Assembly: GCF_029840635.1 (NCBI RefSeq)
Contig: NZ_JAOCCU010000003.1
Span: forward strand, 124,001-188,000
Source of the DNA: Mitsuaria sp. GD03876
GTDB lineage: Bacteria; Pseudomonadota; Gammaproteobacteria; Burkholderiales; Burkholderiaceae_C
Direction of reading: 5' to 3'
DNA: 64,000 nt
Part shown: piece after piece, positions 26,196 to 35,947 of the stretch
Layout of the letters: each line of letters starts with the position of its first letter
How positions within the stretch are numbered: the first letter of the stretch is position 1
Position numbers and translations under genes: made by a program
Notes under the pieces: model-generated
Databases searched by the model: none
What the model saw: the letters and a program-made list of their open reading frames with translations, nothing else
Told to the model about the DNA's origin: nothing

Positions 26196-26888
26196 ATGCT
26201 GCGCGCCGCGGTCATCCTGCTGTTCGTCGCCAACGTGCTGGTGTTCGCGTGGAACAAGGGCTGGGTCGCCGGCGCGGCGCCCGGCGCGCCGCGGCTGGAG
26301 CAGCAGCTGCATCCCGAGCGGCTGTCGCTGCTGAACCAGAAGGCGGTCACGCAGCTGGCCACGCGGTCCTGCGTCGAGCTCGGCCCGCTGATCGGCGACG
26401 AACTGCTCAAGCGCGCCAACGCGGTGCTGGCGTCGGCCGGCGTGCCGGCCTCGTCGATCGAGTCCCGCGCCGTCGACACCGGCGGCGTCTGGGCGATGGC
26501 CACGATCAAGATGCCCAGCAAGGACTTCCGCGAACGCAAGGAAGAGACCTACCGCAACGCCAAGATCGCGTTCGAGCCGCTGCAGGGCTTCCCCGACGAG
26601 CAGCCGACGCTGGTGCTGAGCAAGCACGACAGCGAGGCGGCCGCGCAGGCGGCGCTCGACGCGATGACCAAGCGCAACTACAAGGGCCTGCGCGTGCTGC
26701 GGCTGCAGGAGCCGCTGCAGCAGACGACGCTGCGCCTGGCGCGCCTGGACGGCGTCCAGGTCGGCAAGCTCAACGCCCTGGCGAATCCGCCCTGGGGCGA
26801 GAAGCGCAAGGATTGCGCCCTGGAGGCGCCGGCCGCGTCCTCCGCGGCCAGTTCGCCCAACGGCGGCGGCTCGGCGGCGAGCCGCTAG
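26196..26888 (+). CDS. Membrane-anchored SPOR-like protein linked to birA
   Basis: A 230-residue protein with an N-terminal helix (about 3-19, LRAAVILLFVANVLVFAWN) acting as an uncleaved anchor, then a periplasmic part. Residues 55-190 contain a pattern that fits a degenerate SPOR-type unit (CVELGPLIGDELLKRANAVL, then RAVDTGGVWAM). The tail is Ala/Ser/Gly-rich. In Burkholderiales a gene of this kind often follows birA or coaX; coaX is missing here. It starts 6 bases after birA, so both form one transcript. A peptidoglycan-binding role is inferred only. Confidence 0.65.
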   Translation: MLRAAVILLFVANVLVFAWNKGWVAGAAPGAPRLEQQLHPERLSLLNQKAVTQLATRSCVELGPLIGDELLKRANAVLASAGVPASSIESRAVDTGGVWAMATIKMPSKDFRERKEETYRNAKIAFEPLQGFPDEQPTLVLSKHDSEAAAQAALDAMTKRNYKGLRVLRLQEPLQQTTLRLARLDGVQVGKLNALANPPWGEKRKDCALEAPAASSAASSPNGGGSAASR

Positions 26889-26890
26889 AC

Positions 26891-26953
26891 GGCCCCGGTT
26901 CCTCGACGCTCGGAGCTTGCAGGCCTTCCAGGCCCTGCGAGGTCGTCGGGGCC
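26891..26953. terminator. Extended imperfect hairpin between convergent genes
   Basis: GGCCCCG (26891-26897) pairs with CGGGGCC (26947-26953), CCTCG with CGAGG inside it, and an inner GCAGGCCT/AGGCCCTGC stem at the tip. It fills the space between the birA operon end and the subtilase end. Without T-runs it is only a possible two-way terminator. Confidence 0.35.
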
Positions 26954-26981
26954 ACCCCCGAACCTGACTGACGCGACGCGC

Positions 26982-28769
26982 TCAGGCCCGCTTGGGCCAG
27001 CGCAGCGCAAGGGCCGCCAGCGCCAGCGCGGCCAGCCACCAGGCGCTCATCGCGCCGCCACCGCCACCGCCGCCACCCGAGGTCGGCTCGACCGGCGTCG
27101 TCGGGGTGGTGGGCGGCGTCGTGGGCGTGGTCGCCGGCGTCACGGCCGCGATCGCGGCGTTCGCGTCCAGCATGCCGGCGCCGCAGGTGGCGGTCGTGCA
27201 GTTGCACTCCTGCTGCGGCTGCGCGCTGTTGCCGGCCACGCACTGGGCGACCCCCGCGACCGCCACGAAGGGCCGGGCGGAGGACCGCAGCGCCGCCTTG
27301 ATCTTGTCCGGCGTCAGCGTCGGGTCCACCTGCAGCATCAGCGCCACCGTGGCGCTCACCAGCGGCGTGGAGAAGCTCGTCCCGGTGCCGTAGGTGTAGG
27401 CGTTGCTGGCCGCCACCGGGACCGTCGTGCCGCTGTTGGTCGTCGACAGGATCGGATACAGGCAGGGGCTGCCCGCGGCCGTGTTGACGCAATTGCCGCC
27501 CGGGGCGCTGATCGTCACCTGCGGGCCGAGGTTGGAGAAGCCCACCTTGGAGCCCGCGTGCCGCAGGCCCGCCACCGCGATGACGTTGGCGCAGTTGGCC
27601 GGCGTGCCCACGGCGATGCCGCCCGACTTGGTCTCGTCGTCCTTGTTGTCGACGCCGTTGCCCGCCGCGACGACGACGGTCACGCCCGCGTTGTAGGCCG
27701 CAGTGATCGCGCTCTGGTACGGATCGGTGCAGGCGCCGTCGCCGCCCAGGCTCATGTTGATGATCTTGGCGGGGTTGGGGTTGTCCGGCAGCCCCGGCAC
27801 CGACAGGCCCGCCGCCCACCGCATGCCGGCGGCGATGTCCGAGGCCCAGCCGCCGCACTTGCCCAGCACCCGCACCGGCAGGATCTTGGCGTTGTAGGCC
27901 AGGCCGGCCATGCCCAGGCCGTTGTTGGCGACCGCGGCGATCAGGCCCGACACCCGCGTGCCGTGCCAGGAGCTGTTGGCGATGTCGTCCTTGGTGCAGC
28001 TGTTGCCCAGGCGATTGGCGTCGATGTCGGACTGGCTCACCCAGTCGCCGGGGTCGCTCGGGTCGTTGTCCGGGCCGTCGCCGTCGTTGGCGGTCGCCAG
28101 CGAGGTGCTGCCGTTGCCGACGCCGATCATGTCGTAGCCCGGCTTGAACTGGTTGGCCAGGTCGGGATGGTCCATCCGCGCGCCGGTGTCCAGCACCGCG
28201 ACGACGACGCCGCTGCCGGTCGCCTTGTCCCAGGCCGCCGGCGCGTTGATCGACGAGACCACCGTCGCGTCCGGCGCCTTCAGGTACCACTGGCCGGCGT
28301 CGACGTTCAGCGCGGGCGCGGTCGCGTACAGCGGATCGTTGGGCACCGCGAAATGCCGCCACCAGCGGTCGACCTGGACCGACTCGACCTCGCCGTCGGC
28401 GGCCAGTCGGCGGGCCAGTTCGGCCGAGCTCACGCCGCTGGCGACGTAGACATGGGTGCGCTCGTCCAGGCTGACGCGCGCCTGCAGCGCCGCCGCGTGG
28501 CGCATGCCCAGCGTCGTGCCGCGCACCTGCGCGATGTCGCGGGCCTCGGCCGAGGTCGCGCGCATCGCCAGCGGGCGGGCGCGCACCGCGTCCGCCTGGG
28601 GCTTGAAGCGCACGATCACCCGGGCGAAGTCGGCCTGCTGGTCCGGCTTCACGGCCGTCGCGGTGGCCGCGCCGGCCATGCCGGTGCCGAACACCCCCAT
28701 GACCGCCACGGCAACCGCCAGGCGCGCCACGGTCGTCGGCAGGAACCTGGGCAAAGACAGCACGGACAT
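26982..28769 (-). CDS. S8 family serine peptidase with GlyGly-CTERM-like sorting tail
   Basis: A 595-residue subtilisin-type protease. Order: signal peptide (about 1-35), an inhibitor-type propeptide (about 45-125), the S8 domain with catalytic Asp194 (VLDTGARMDHPD), His269 (WHGTRVSG) and Ser465 (GTSFSTP), a Pro/Thr linker, then a run of eight glycines, a hydrophobic helix and a basic end (RWPKRA). That tail matches GlyGly-CTERM signals, which rhombosortase cuts before type II secretion-linked surface release. The ATG at 28769 has GGAG seven bases upstream. Substrates unknown; probably an extracellular protease. Confidence 0.93.
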   Translation of the reverse strand: MSVLSLPRFLPTTVARLAVAVAVMGVFGTGMAGAATATAVKPDQQADFARVIVRFKPQADAVRARPLAMRATSAEARDIAQVRGTTLGMRHAAALQARVSLDERTHVYVASGVSSAELARRLAADGEVESVQVDRWWRHFAVPNDPLYATAPALNVDAGQWYLKAPDATVVSSINAPAAWDKATGSGVVVAVLDTGARMDHPDLANQFKPGYDMIGVGNGSTSLATANDGDGPDNDPSDPGDWVSQSDIDANRLGNSCTKDDIANSSWHGTRVSGLIAAVANNGLGMAGLAYNAKILPVRVLGKCGGWASDIAAGMRWAAGLSVPGLPDNPNPAKIINMSLGGDGACTDPYQSAITAAYNAGVTVVVAAGNGVDNKDDETKSGGIAVGTPANCANVIAVAGLRHAGSKVGFSNLGPQVTISAPGGNCVNTAAGSPCLYPILSTTNSGTTVPVAASNAYTYGTGTSFSTPLVSATVALMLQVDPTLTPDKIKAALRSSARPFVAVAGVAQCVAGNSAQPQQECNCTTATCGAGMLDANAAIAAVTPATTPTTPPTTPTTPVEPTSGGGGGGGGAMSAWWLAALALAALALRWPKRA

Positions 28770-28947
28770 GCGAGAGCTCCACAAATCTGGGCTAGCCAGT
28801 TTAAGGAGGTCATCGCTAAGAAACTGCTAATCCGGCCGACTCATTCGCAGCAAAGCATCACTCCGATGGGGGTTCCTGCACGGCGGGCGGGAGGGCTTTG
28901 AAGCAAGGGGTGACGCTTGTATCCGGGCGTGTGCCGGCACGGCAATG

Positions 28948-28973
28948 AAAAAGCCCCGCCGGGGCGGGGCTTT
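28948..28973 (-). terminator. gap: Rho-independent terminator of gap
   Basis: AAAGCCCCGCC (28950-28960) and GGCGGGGCTTT (28963-28973) pair perfectly; on the minus strand the stem is followed by a T-run. It lies 20 bases past the gap stop codon. Confidence 0.9.
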
Positions 28974-28992
28974 CGGGAGGGGGCAGGGCCGC

Positions 28993-30063
<1,071 letters not shown>

Positions 30064-30150
30064 TCACGAATGTCGGGTCCGGCCGCCGGGGCCGGAAACG
30101 GTCGATTTGAACAGATCGGCGCTGCCCGGCGTTTCGAGCGGGTTACCGGG

Positions 30151-30273
30151 TTACGGCGAGGGAACCGACCTGGTTTCAGCGCCGCGGCGGCTCAGTCGTC
30201 CGACAGGTTGAGCGAGTCGCATCAGCGCGAGTGCCCCGCCCAGCAGCGCGCGCTTCGTGTTCGTGGCGACCAT
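30151..30273 (-). CDS. Possible 40-residue small protein between tkt and gap
   Basis: An ATG at 30273 is preceded by AGGGAGGTGGCA, a near-perfect Shine-Dalgarno sequence at ideal distance, and opens a 40-codon frame ending in TAA at 30151. The peptide (MVATNTKRALLGGALALMRL...) starts basic, has a short hydrophobic stretch and ends basic. It lies after the tkt terminator and 160 bases upstream of gap, in the same direction. It may be a small membrane-associated protein or a leader peptide for gap. No homologue known to me. The rest of the 357-base space 29992-30348 holds only the tkt terminator. Confidence 0.35.
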   Translation of the reverse strand: MVATNTKRALLGGALALMRLAQPVGRLSRRGAETRSVPSP

Positions 30274-30302
30274 TGCCACCTCCCTCTTCGATGCCGGACA
30301 TG

Positions 30303-30328
30303 AAAAGAGGTGGCCAGGCCACCTCTTT
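30303..30328 (-). terminator. tkt: Rho-independent terminator of tkt
   Basis: AAAGAGGTGGCC and GGCCACCTCTTT are perfectly complementary around one central A; the minus strand continues with Ts. It starts 21 bases past the tkt stop codon. Confidence 0.9.
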
Positions 30329-30348
30329 CATCGTCTGCGCGGAACGGC

Positions 30349-32409
30349 TCAGCCCTTCAGGCGCGCCTTGCCCAGGACGACCTTGACGGTGTCGACGACG
30401 TTCTCCGGCGTGAAGCCGAAGTGCTTGAACAGCACGTTGGCAGGCGCCGATTCGCCGTAGGTGTCCAGGCCGACGACGGCCGACACGCCGTACTTCCACC
30501 ACAGGTCGGTCACGCCGGCCTCGATGGCCACGCGCGGCAGGCCTTCCGGCAGCACGCTCTTCTTGTACTTCGCGTCCTGGCGGTCGAACAGGCTCGTGCA
30601 GGGCATCGAGACCACGCGCACCGGGATGCCGGCCACCGCCAGCTGCTGCTGCGCCGCGATGGCCAGCTGCACTTCCGAACCGGTGGCGATCAGCACCGCC
30701 TTGGCCTTCTTCTTCAGGCCGACATCGGCCGGCTCGCTCAGCACGTAGCCGCCGCTGGTGATCGCGTCGACGGCCTCGCCCGACTTCTTCAGGTAGGGCA
30801 GGTTCTGGCGGCTCAGCGCCAGCACGCTCGGGCGCTGGCTGTTGGCCAGGGCCAGCGTCCAGGCCACCGCGGTTTCCGCCGTGTCGGCCGGACGCCAGAC
30901 GTCCAGGCCGGGGATCAGGCGCAGGCTGGAGACATGCTCCACCGACTGGTGGGTCGGGCCGTCCTCGCCCAGGCCGATGGAGTCATGCGTGAACACATGG
31001 ATCACGCGCTGCTTCATCAGCGCGGCCATGCGGATGGCGTTGCGGCTGTAGTCGCTGAAGGTCAGGAAGGTGCCGCCGTAGGGAATGAAGCCGCCATGCA
31101 GCGCGACGCCGTTCATGATCGCGGCCATGCCGAACTCGCGCACGCCGTAGTTGATGTGGCGGCCGCCGTTGGAGCTGCCGTCCGCTTCCAGGCGGAAGGC
31201 GGGCGTGCTCTTGGTGTTGGTCAGGTTGGAGCCGGTCAGGTCGGCCGAGCCGCCCAGCATCTCCGGCAGCGCGGCGGTGAAGGCTTCCAGCGCGATCTGG
31301 CTGGCCTTGCGGGAGGCGACGGTCTCGGCCTTGTCGTGCGCGCCGATGACGGCCTGCGCCGCGACGTCGGCGAAGTTGGCCGGCAGCACGCCGGCGATGC
31401 GGCGCGAGAACTCGGCGGCCAGCTCGGGGAACTGCGTCGCGTAGGCGTCGAACTTGTCGTCCCAGGCGGTCTCGAAGCCGGTGCCGGCGGCCTTGCCGTC
31501 CCAGTCGGCATAGACCTCGGCGGGCAGCGCGAAGGGCTCGTGCGACCAGCCCAGCGCCTCGCGGGTCAGCTTGATCTCCTCGGCGCCGAGCGGCTCGCCG
31601 TGCGCCTTGGAGGTGTTGGCGCGGTTCGGGCTGCCCTTGCCGATGTGGGTCTTGGCGATGATCAGCGAGGGCTTGTCCTTGCTGGTCTTGGCCAGCGCGA
31701 TGGCGGCGTCGACGGCGTCGACGTCATGGCCGTCGACCGGGCCGATCACGTTCCAGCCATAGGCCTCGAAGCGCTTGGCGGTGTCGTCGCCGAACCAGGG
31801 GCCGACCTGGCCGTCGATGGAGATGCCGTTGTCGTCGTAGATGGCGATCAGCTTGTTCAGCTTCCAGGAGCCGGCCAGCGAGCAGGCTTCATGGCTGATG
31901 CCTTCCATCAGGCAGCCGTCGCCCAGGAACACGTAGGTGTGGTGGTCGACGATGGCGTGGCCATCCTTGTTGAATTCCTTGGCGAGCTGCTTCTCGGCCA
32001 GCGCCAGGCCGACGGCGTTGGTGATGCCCTGGCCGAGCGGGCCGGTGGTGGTCTCCACGCCCGGGGTGATGCCCACTTCCGGGTGGCCCGGCGTCTTGGA
32101 GTGCATCTGGCGGAAGGCCTTGAGCTCGGCGATCGGCAGGTCGTAGCCGGTCAGGTGCAGCAGCGCGTAGATCAGCATCGAGCCGTGGCCGTTGGACAGC
32201 ACGAAGCGGTCGCGGTCGGCCCACTGCGGGTTGGCCGGGTTGTGGCGCAGGTGGCGCTTCCACAGCGCCACGGCGATCTCGGCCATGCCCATCGGGGCGC
32301 CCGGGTGGCCGGAGTTGGCCTGCTGGACGGCGTCCATCGCCAGGGCACGGATGGCGTTGGCCATCTGGGTGGTGTTCGGGGTGACGACGGCAGCGCTGGT
32401 CTCGGCCAT
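30349..32409 (-). CDS. tkt: Transketolase
   Basis: A 686-residue thiamine-diphosphate enzyme that moves two-carbon units between sugars in the pentose phosphate pathway and Calvin cycle. Landmarks are the substrate-binding region [16 protein letters not shown] (about 65-80), the cofactor motif [13 protein letters not shown] (about 160), the central pyrimidine-domain segment [13 protein letters not shown] and the C-terminal domain with ATGSEVQLA. Length is normal. It lies upstream of gap on the same strand, with its own terminator. Its promoter must lie in the 200-base space before murU, which is largely a long inverted repeat. Confidence 0.97.
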   Translation of the reverse strand: MAETSAAVVTPNTTQMANAIRALAMDAVQQANSGHPGAPMGMAEIAVALWKRHLRHNPANPQWADRDRFVLSNGHGSMLIYALLHLTGYDLPIAELKAFRQMHSKTPGHPEVGITPGVETTTGPLGQGITNAVGLALAEKQLAKEFNKDGHAIVDHHTYVFLGDGCLMEGISHEACSLAGSWKLNKLIAIYDDNGISIDGQVGPWFGDDTAKRFEAYGWNVIGPVDGHDVDAVDAAIALAKTSKDKPSLIIAKTHIGKGSPNRANTSKAHGEPLGAEEIKLTREALGWSHEPFALPAEVYADWDGKAAGTGFETAWDDKFDAYATQFPELAAEFSRRIAGVLPANFADVAAQAVIGAHDKAETVASRKASQIALEAFTAALPEMLGGSADLTGSNLTNTKSTPAFRLEADGSSNGGRHINYGVREFGMAAIMNGVALHGGFIPYGGTFLTFSDYSRNAIRMAALMKQRVIHVFTHDSIGLGEDGPTHQSVEHVSSLRLIPGLDVWRPADTAETAVAWTLALANSQRPSVLALSRQNLPYLKKSGEAVDAITSGGYVLSEPADVGLKKKAKAVLIATGSEVQLAIAAQQQLAVAGIPVRVVSMPCTSLFDRQDAKYKKSVLPEGLPRVAIEAGVTDLWWKYGVSAVVGLDTYGESAPANVLFKHFGFTPENVVDTVKVVLGKARLKG

Positions 32410-32442
32410 GGTGTGCTCAGGAGTAGGGGCAAACCCCGGATT

Positions 32443-32567
32443 CTAGTGACCCTCCGCGAACCCGCTTTGGGCGCACGGCGTTGTTGCGAATCCTCGCCAT
32501 AGCCGCGCTATGGCTCCGGTTCGCGCCTAGCCGTGCATCCCAAAGCGGGTCCGCGGCGGGTCACTAG
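32443..32567. repeat. 125-bp imperfect palindrome between tkt and murU
   Basis: The whole element is symmetric about base 32505. The outer arms CTAGTGACCC and GGGTCACTAG match exactly; ACCCGCTTTGGG pairs with CCCAAAGCGGGT, GCACGGC with GCCGTGC, and the centre is GCCATAGC-CGC-GCTATGGC. The middle part (GCGAATCCTCGCCATAG) looks like a palindromic intergenic repeat seen in related bacteria. It occupies the divergent promoter region of tkt and murU rather than a gene end. Confidence 0.8.
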
Positions 32568-32610
32568 AGGGGATCGCTAAACTCGCGGGCTCAATTTCCT
32601 TGGTAGATCG

Positions 32611-33303
32611 ATGCGAGCCATGATCCTCGCGGCCGGGCGCGGCGAGCGCATGCGGCCCCTCACCGACCACACGCCCAAACCCCTGCTCAACGTCCGCGGC
32701 AAGCCGCTGATCGAATGGCACATCGAGGCGTTCGCGCGCGCGGGCATCCGGGACATCGTGATCAACACCGCCTGGCTGGCCGAGCAGTTCGAGGCGACGC
32801 TCGGCGATGGCGCCCGCTTCGGGGTGAGGCTGCATTACAGCCATGAGGGCGAACGCTACGGCCGCGCGCTGGAAACCGGCGGCGGCATCGCGACCGCCCT
32901 CGACCTGCTGTGCGCCGACGGCGACGACGCGTTCTGGGCGGTGTCGGCGGACATCTTCATCCCCGAGTTCGACTTCGATCCGGCCCAAGCCGCGGCCTTC
33001 GCGGCGAGCCCGCTGCTGGCGCACCTGTGGTTCGTGCCCAAGCAGCCGCGACATCCGAAGGGGGACTTCGGCATCGATGCCCAGGGCTTCGCGACGATCG
33101 ACGGCGACCTCGAGGTCTACAGCAACATCGGCCTGTACAAGCGCGCCTTCTTCGACGGCGTGCCCCCTGGCGAGCACCAGCGCATCCGCTCCAGCCTCGA
33201 TCGCGCGATCCACGCGCGGGCCGTGACCGCCGAGCACTACACGGGACCATGGGCGAACGTGGGATCGCCGGAGCAACTGGACGAGTTGAACGCGAAGGAT
33301 TGA
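32611..33303 (+). CDS. murU: N-acetylmuramate alpha-1-phosphate uridylyltransferase (MurU-like)
   Basis: A 230-residue nucleotidyltransferase. The signature LAAGRGERMRPLTDHTPKPLL at the N-terminus binds the nucleotide, and GKPLIEWHIEAFARAGI, the LETGGGI motif and the metal-binding SADIFIPEFDF follow in the MurU order. In this family the enzyme makes UDP-MurNAc from MurNAc-1-phosphate in cell-wall recycling, working with the AmgK kinase. No amgK is in view downstream; it may lie elsewhere. A different sugar-phosphate substrate is possible, but length and motifs favour MurU. Confidence 0.85.
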   Translation: MRAMILAAGRGERMRPLTDHTPKPLLNVRGKPLIEWHIEAFARAGIRDIVINTAWLAEQFEATLGDGARFGVRLHYSHEGERYGRALETGGGIATALDLLCADGDDAFWAVSADIFIPEFDFDPAQAAAFAASPLLAHLWFVPKQPRHPKGDFGIDAQGFATIDGDLEVYSNIGLYKRAFFDGVPPGEHQRIRSSLDRAIHARAVTAEHYTGPWANVGSPEQLDELNAKD

Positions 33304-33389
33304 GCGCACCACCCGGTCGAGACCATCGGCTGACGTCGCGCTGACAAGACCTGGCACCTTCCCACCGAGGGACGAACCGCCGGAAGTCT

Positions 33390-33403
33390 TTGATCCAGAT
33401 CAG
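33390..33403. promoter_or_regulatory. FNR/ANR-like box
   Basis: TTGATCCAGATCAG matches the FNR/ANR consensus TTGAT-N4-ATCAA with one mismatch in the last base. It is the only such site noticed and lies 123 bases upstream of the ATPase gene start, suggesting oxygen-responsive control of that gene. Confidence 0.5.
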
Positions 33404-33525
33404 AGTTTGTTCACGCCGATGCGCACAGCATCCGGGCTCGTGATTCCAATGGCCGCCTCGGTGATGCCGAGTCGCCATCGGCGATCGCGACCGCCCCCGT
33501 GTCGAATCGATCTGGAGAAGTCCTC

Positions 33526-34704
33526 GTGTCCATTTTTCACCGCACCGAGCTCGCCAAGGAGCTCACCTCATTGATCCTCCATGACTCGCCCATCCTGGCA
33601 TCAAGCCCCGGGCTGTTCCTCGCGGCACGGCGCCGCACCGGCAAGTCGACCTTCCTGACCTCGGACCTGCAGCCCGAGCTCGAGCGCCAAGGCGCCGTCG
33701 TGCTCCATGCCGACCTGTGGGGCAACCGCTTCACGGATCCCGCCGACGTCATCACCAAGGTCATCCGGGCCGCCATCGAGCCCTACAACAGCGCGATGCT
33801 GCGACTGGCGCGGTCGGCCGGCCTGGAGAAGGTCTCCGTCGCCGGCTTCTCCTTCGCGCTGGACCAGATCGGCGCCGACGACGGCGTGTCGATCAGCGAC
33901 GCGCTCGCCGCGCTGTCCGACGACTGTCAGCGCAAGATCGTCCTGATCCTGGACGAGGCGCAGCAGTGCATCACCACCGAGCGCGGCAACAACACGTTGT
34001 TCGCCCTCAAGGCGGCGCGTGACCGGCTGAACCTGCGGCACCATGGCCTGCGCGTGGTCGCGACGGGATCGAGCCGGGACAAGCTGTCCATGCTGTGCGA
34101 TGCCCACAGCCAGGCCTTCTTCGGCGCGCCGATGATGGACTTCCCGACCTTGGATCGCGACTACGTGGCCTGGGTCTGCCGCCAGTTGCCGCCCGTCCTG
34201 GCCGCGGATGTCGACGAGGTGATGGCGCTGTTCCAGCGCACCGGCTGCAGGCCGGAGTGGCTGGGCGCCGCGGCCAAGGTCGTTCACGCGCGGCCGGAGC
34301 TCTCCGCGCCGGAACTCAAGGCGCTGTTCACGCAGGCCGTCGAGTCCCGCATCCAGACCCGGAATCACGGGCTGCTGAAGGTCGTGAGGACCCTGCGCCC
34401 GCTTCAATCGGTCGTGCTGCGCGTGCTCGTGACCCAAGGGCACGACTACGCGCCCTACATGCCGGCGACGATGACCTTGTACCGGACCGTGCTCGATCAC
34501 ATCGGAGCAGCGTCGGACCTGCCGATCGACGAAGACGGCGTGCAGGCCACGCTCGACTCGCTGAAGGACCTTGGTCTTCTCTGGCGTTCCGCGCACGGCG
34601 TCTATGCGCTGGAGGAGTCCGGCCTTCGGGAACTGCTTGAAGACTGCGGGCTGACGTCCATTCCGGAAGTGCCAAGCGAGCGGCGCTTGCTTGCGGAGGC
34701 TTGA
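33526..34704 (+). CDS. Stand-alone AAA/STAND-like ATP-binding protein
   Basis: A 392-residue cytosolic P-loop protein. The Walker A motif is ARRRTGKST (residues 34-42), with alanine where the first glycine is usual, as in archaeal-type ATPases. Walker B is VLILDEAQQ (about 139-147), followed by a sensor-like VVATGSSRDKLS. The C-terminal 150 residues look like a winged-helix domain (SVVLRVLVTQGHDYAPY; LGLLWRSAHGVYAL). The start is GTG at 33526, with GGAGAAG upstream; a GTG at 33499 lacks such a site. No partner gene is adjacent. It may be a regulator or defence-type ATPase; its target is unknown. Confidence 0.75.
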   Translation: MSIFHRTELAKELTSLILHDSPILASSPGLFLAARRRTGKSTFLTSDLQPELERQGAVVLHADLWGNRFTDPADVITKVIRAAIEPYNSAMLRLARSAGLEKVSVAGFSFALDQIGADDGVSISDALAALSDDCQRKIVLILDEAQQCITTERGNNTLFALKAARDRLNLRHHGLRVVATGSSRDKLSMLCDAHSQAFFGAPMMDFPTLDRDYVAWVCRQLPPVLAADVDEVMALFQRTGCRPEWLGAAAKVVHARPELSAPELKALFTQAVESRIQTRNHGLLKVVRTLRPLQSVVLRVLVTQGHDYAPYMPATMTLYRTVLDHIGAASDLPIDEDGVQATLDSLKDLGLLWRSAHGVYALEESGLRELLEDCGLTSIPEVPSERRLLAEA

Positions 34705-34737
34705 TCCAGCCTGTTCGTCAGACGGTGGGGGCAGCGT

Positions 34738-35874
34738 TCAGCGAGCGTTCGCCACCGGCCGCCCGGCCCAGCGCTCGCACTGCTGCCGCACCAGCTCGTT
34801 GAGCAGCTGTTCCTTCTCGACCACGCCGCGCGCCCAGGTCGCGTCGTTGCCCTGCCAGCGCATCTCCTCGCGGACGTAACGCAGCGCCGGCTCCGCCTTC
34901 AGCGCCACCGCATGCGGCTCCAGCGCATGCAGCGTGACGTTCAGGTCCTCGCGCAGGCTGCGGTGCTCGCCGCTCTTCGGATCGACGAAGGTCCCGTCCA
35001 GCCCGAAGCGGCAAGCCTGGAAGCGGTTGAAGGTGTAGGGCAGGTAGTCGTCCTCGTGCAGCTCGAACGGCTTGTCGTGCGAGATCCACCGCGCCAGGCA
35101 CTGGATCAGCGCCGCCAGCGCCGACGCCTTCTCGATCGTCAGCGGCGTGTCCAGCACGCGCACCTCGATCGTCCCGTACTCGGGCTTGGGCCGGATGTCC
35201 CAGTAGAAGTCCTTCATGCTCTTGACGACGCCGGTGTGGGTCATCTTCTCGAAGAACACCAGGAAGTCGTCCCAGGTCAGCACGAATGGCGCGCGCCCCG
35301 ACAGCGGGAACGCGAACACCGAGTTCAGCCGCGCCGAATGGAAGCCGGTGTCGTTGCCCTGCACGTACGGCGAGGACGCCGACAGCGCGATCAGGTGCGG
35401 AATGAAGCGCGACAGCCCGTGCAGCAGCCGCAGCGCCTGGTCCGGGCCTTCGCAGCCGATGTGCACGTGCTGGCCGAAGATCGTGAACTGCTTGCTCAGG
35501 TAGCCGTAGAGCGACGAGATCTCCTGGAAGCGCGGCTTGTCGAAGATCCGCTGCTTGCTCCAGTGCTGGTACGGGTGCGTGCCGCCGCCCGACAGGCCCA
35601 GGTTGAGCCGGTCGGCGCTGCGCACCAGCGCGTCGCGCGTGACCGTCAGCTGCTCCAGCACCTGCTCGTAGTTCGTGCACACGTTGGTGCAGAGCTCGAT
35701 CATCGAATCGGTGATCTCCGGCGTCACGTCGCCGGGCACCGTCTCGCCCTTCATGACCCGCAGCAGATCCTTCGATCCCGGCATCAGGTCGTAGTCGTGG
35801 CGGTTGACGATCTGGAGTTCGAGTTCCACGCCCATCGTCAGGGGCTTGGACATCGCAAAGGGTTCGAGGCTCAT
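34738..35874 (-). CDS. YbdK family carboxylate-amine ligase (glutamate-cysteine ligase-like)
   Basis: A 378-residue protein of the GCS2/YbdK family. It starts with the conserved [10 protein letters not shown], which holds ATP/metal-binding glutamates, and has [27 protein letters not shown] and [13 protein letters not shown]. Family members form an amide between glutamate and an amine such as cysteine, with ATP; the true substrate of YbdK-type proteins is not settled. A GAGGGAG site precedes the ATG. It follows the antiporter gene by 73 bases, in which three hairpins are strung together. Joint transcription is likely, possibly tying thiol synthesis to a glutathione-gated Kef-like antiporter. 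Confidence 0.88.
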   Translation of the reverse strand: MSLEPFAMSKPLTMGVELELQIVNRHDYDLMPGSKDLLRVMKGETVPGDVTPEITDSMIELCTNVCTNYEQVLEQLTVTRDALVRSADRLNLGLSGGGTHPYQHWSKQRIFDKPRFQEISSLYGYLSKQFTIFGQHVHIGCEGPDQALRLLHGLSRFIPHLIALSASSPYVQGNDTGFHSARLNSVFAFPLSGRAPFVLTWDDFLVFFEKMTHTGVVKSMKDFYWDIRPKPEYGTIEVRVLDTPLTIEKASALAALIQCLARWISHDKPFELHEDDYLPYTFNRFQACRFGLDGTFVDPKSGEHRSLREDLNVTLHALEPHAVALKAEPALRYVREEMRWQGNDATWARGVVEKEQLLNELVRQQCERWAGRPVANAR

Positions 35875-35885
35875 GTTTGCTCCCT

Positions 35886-35933
35886 CGGCTTCGCCGGTCC
35901 CTCCGAGAGGGACGGAGCACCGCCTTCGGGCGG
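35886..35933. repeat. Three tandem small hairpins between antiporter and YbdK genes
   Basis: CGGC-TTC-GCCG (35886-35896), GTCCCTC-CGA-GAGGGAC (35897-35913) and CCGCC-TTCG-GGCGG (35920-35933) follow one another in 48 bases. Each has a stable small loop. The chain would cover nearly all of the RNA between the two genes and could slow decay or uncouple their expression. Confidence 0.65.
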
Positions 35934-35947
35934 CCGTGCGGCTGTGC

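Noticed and set aside
30070-30303. A 77-codon plus-strand frame between gap and tkt
   Set aside because: No ribosome site and no recognisable sequence; it runs through the tkt terminator flank. The minus-strand 40-codon frame has better signals.
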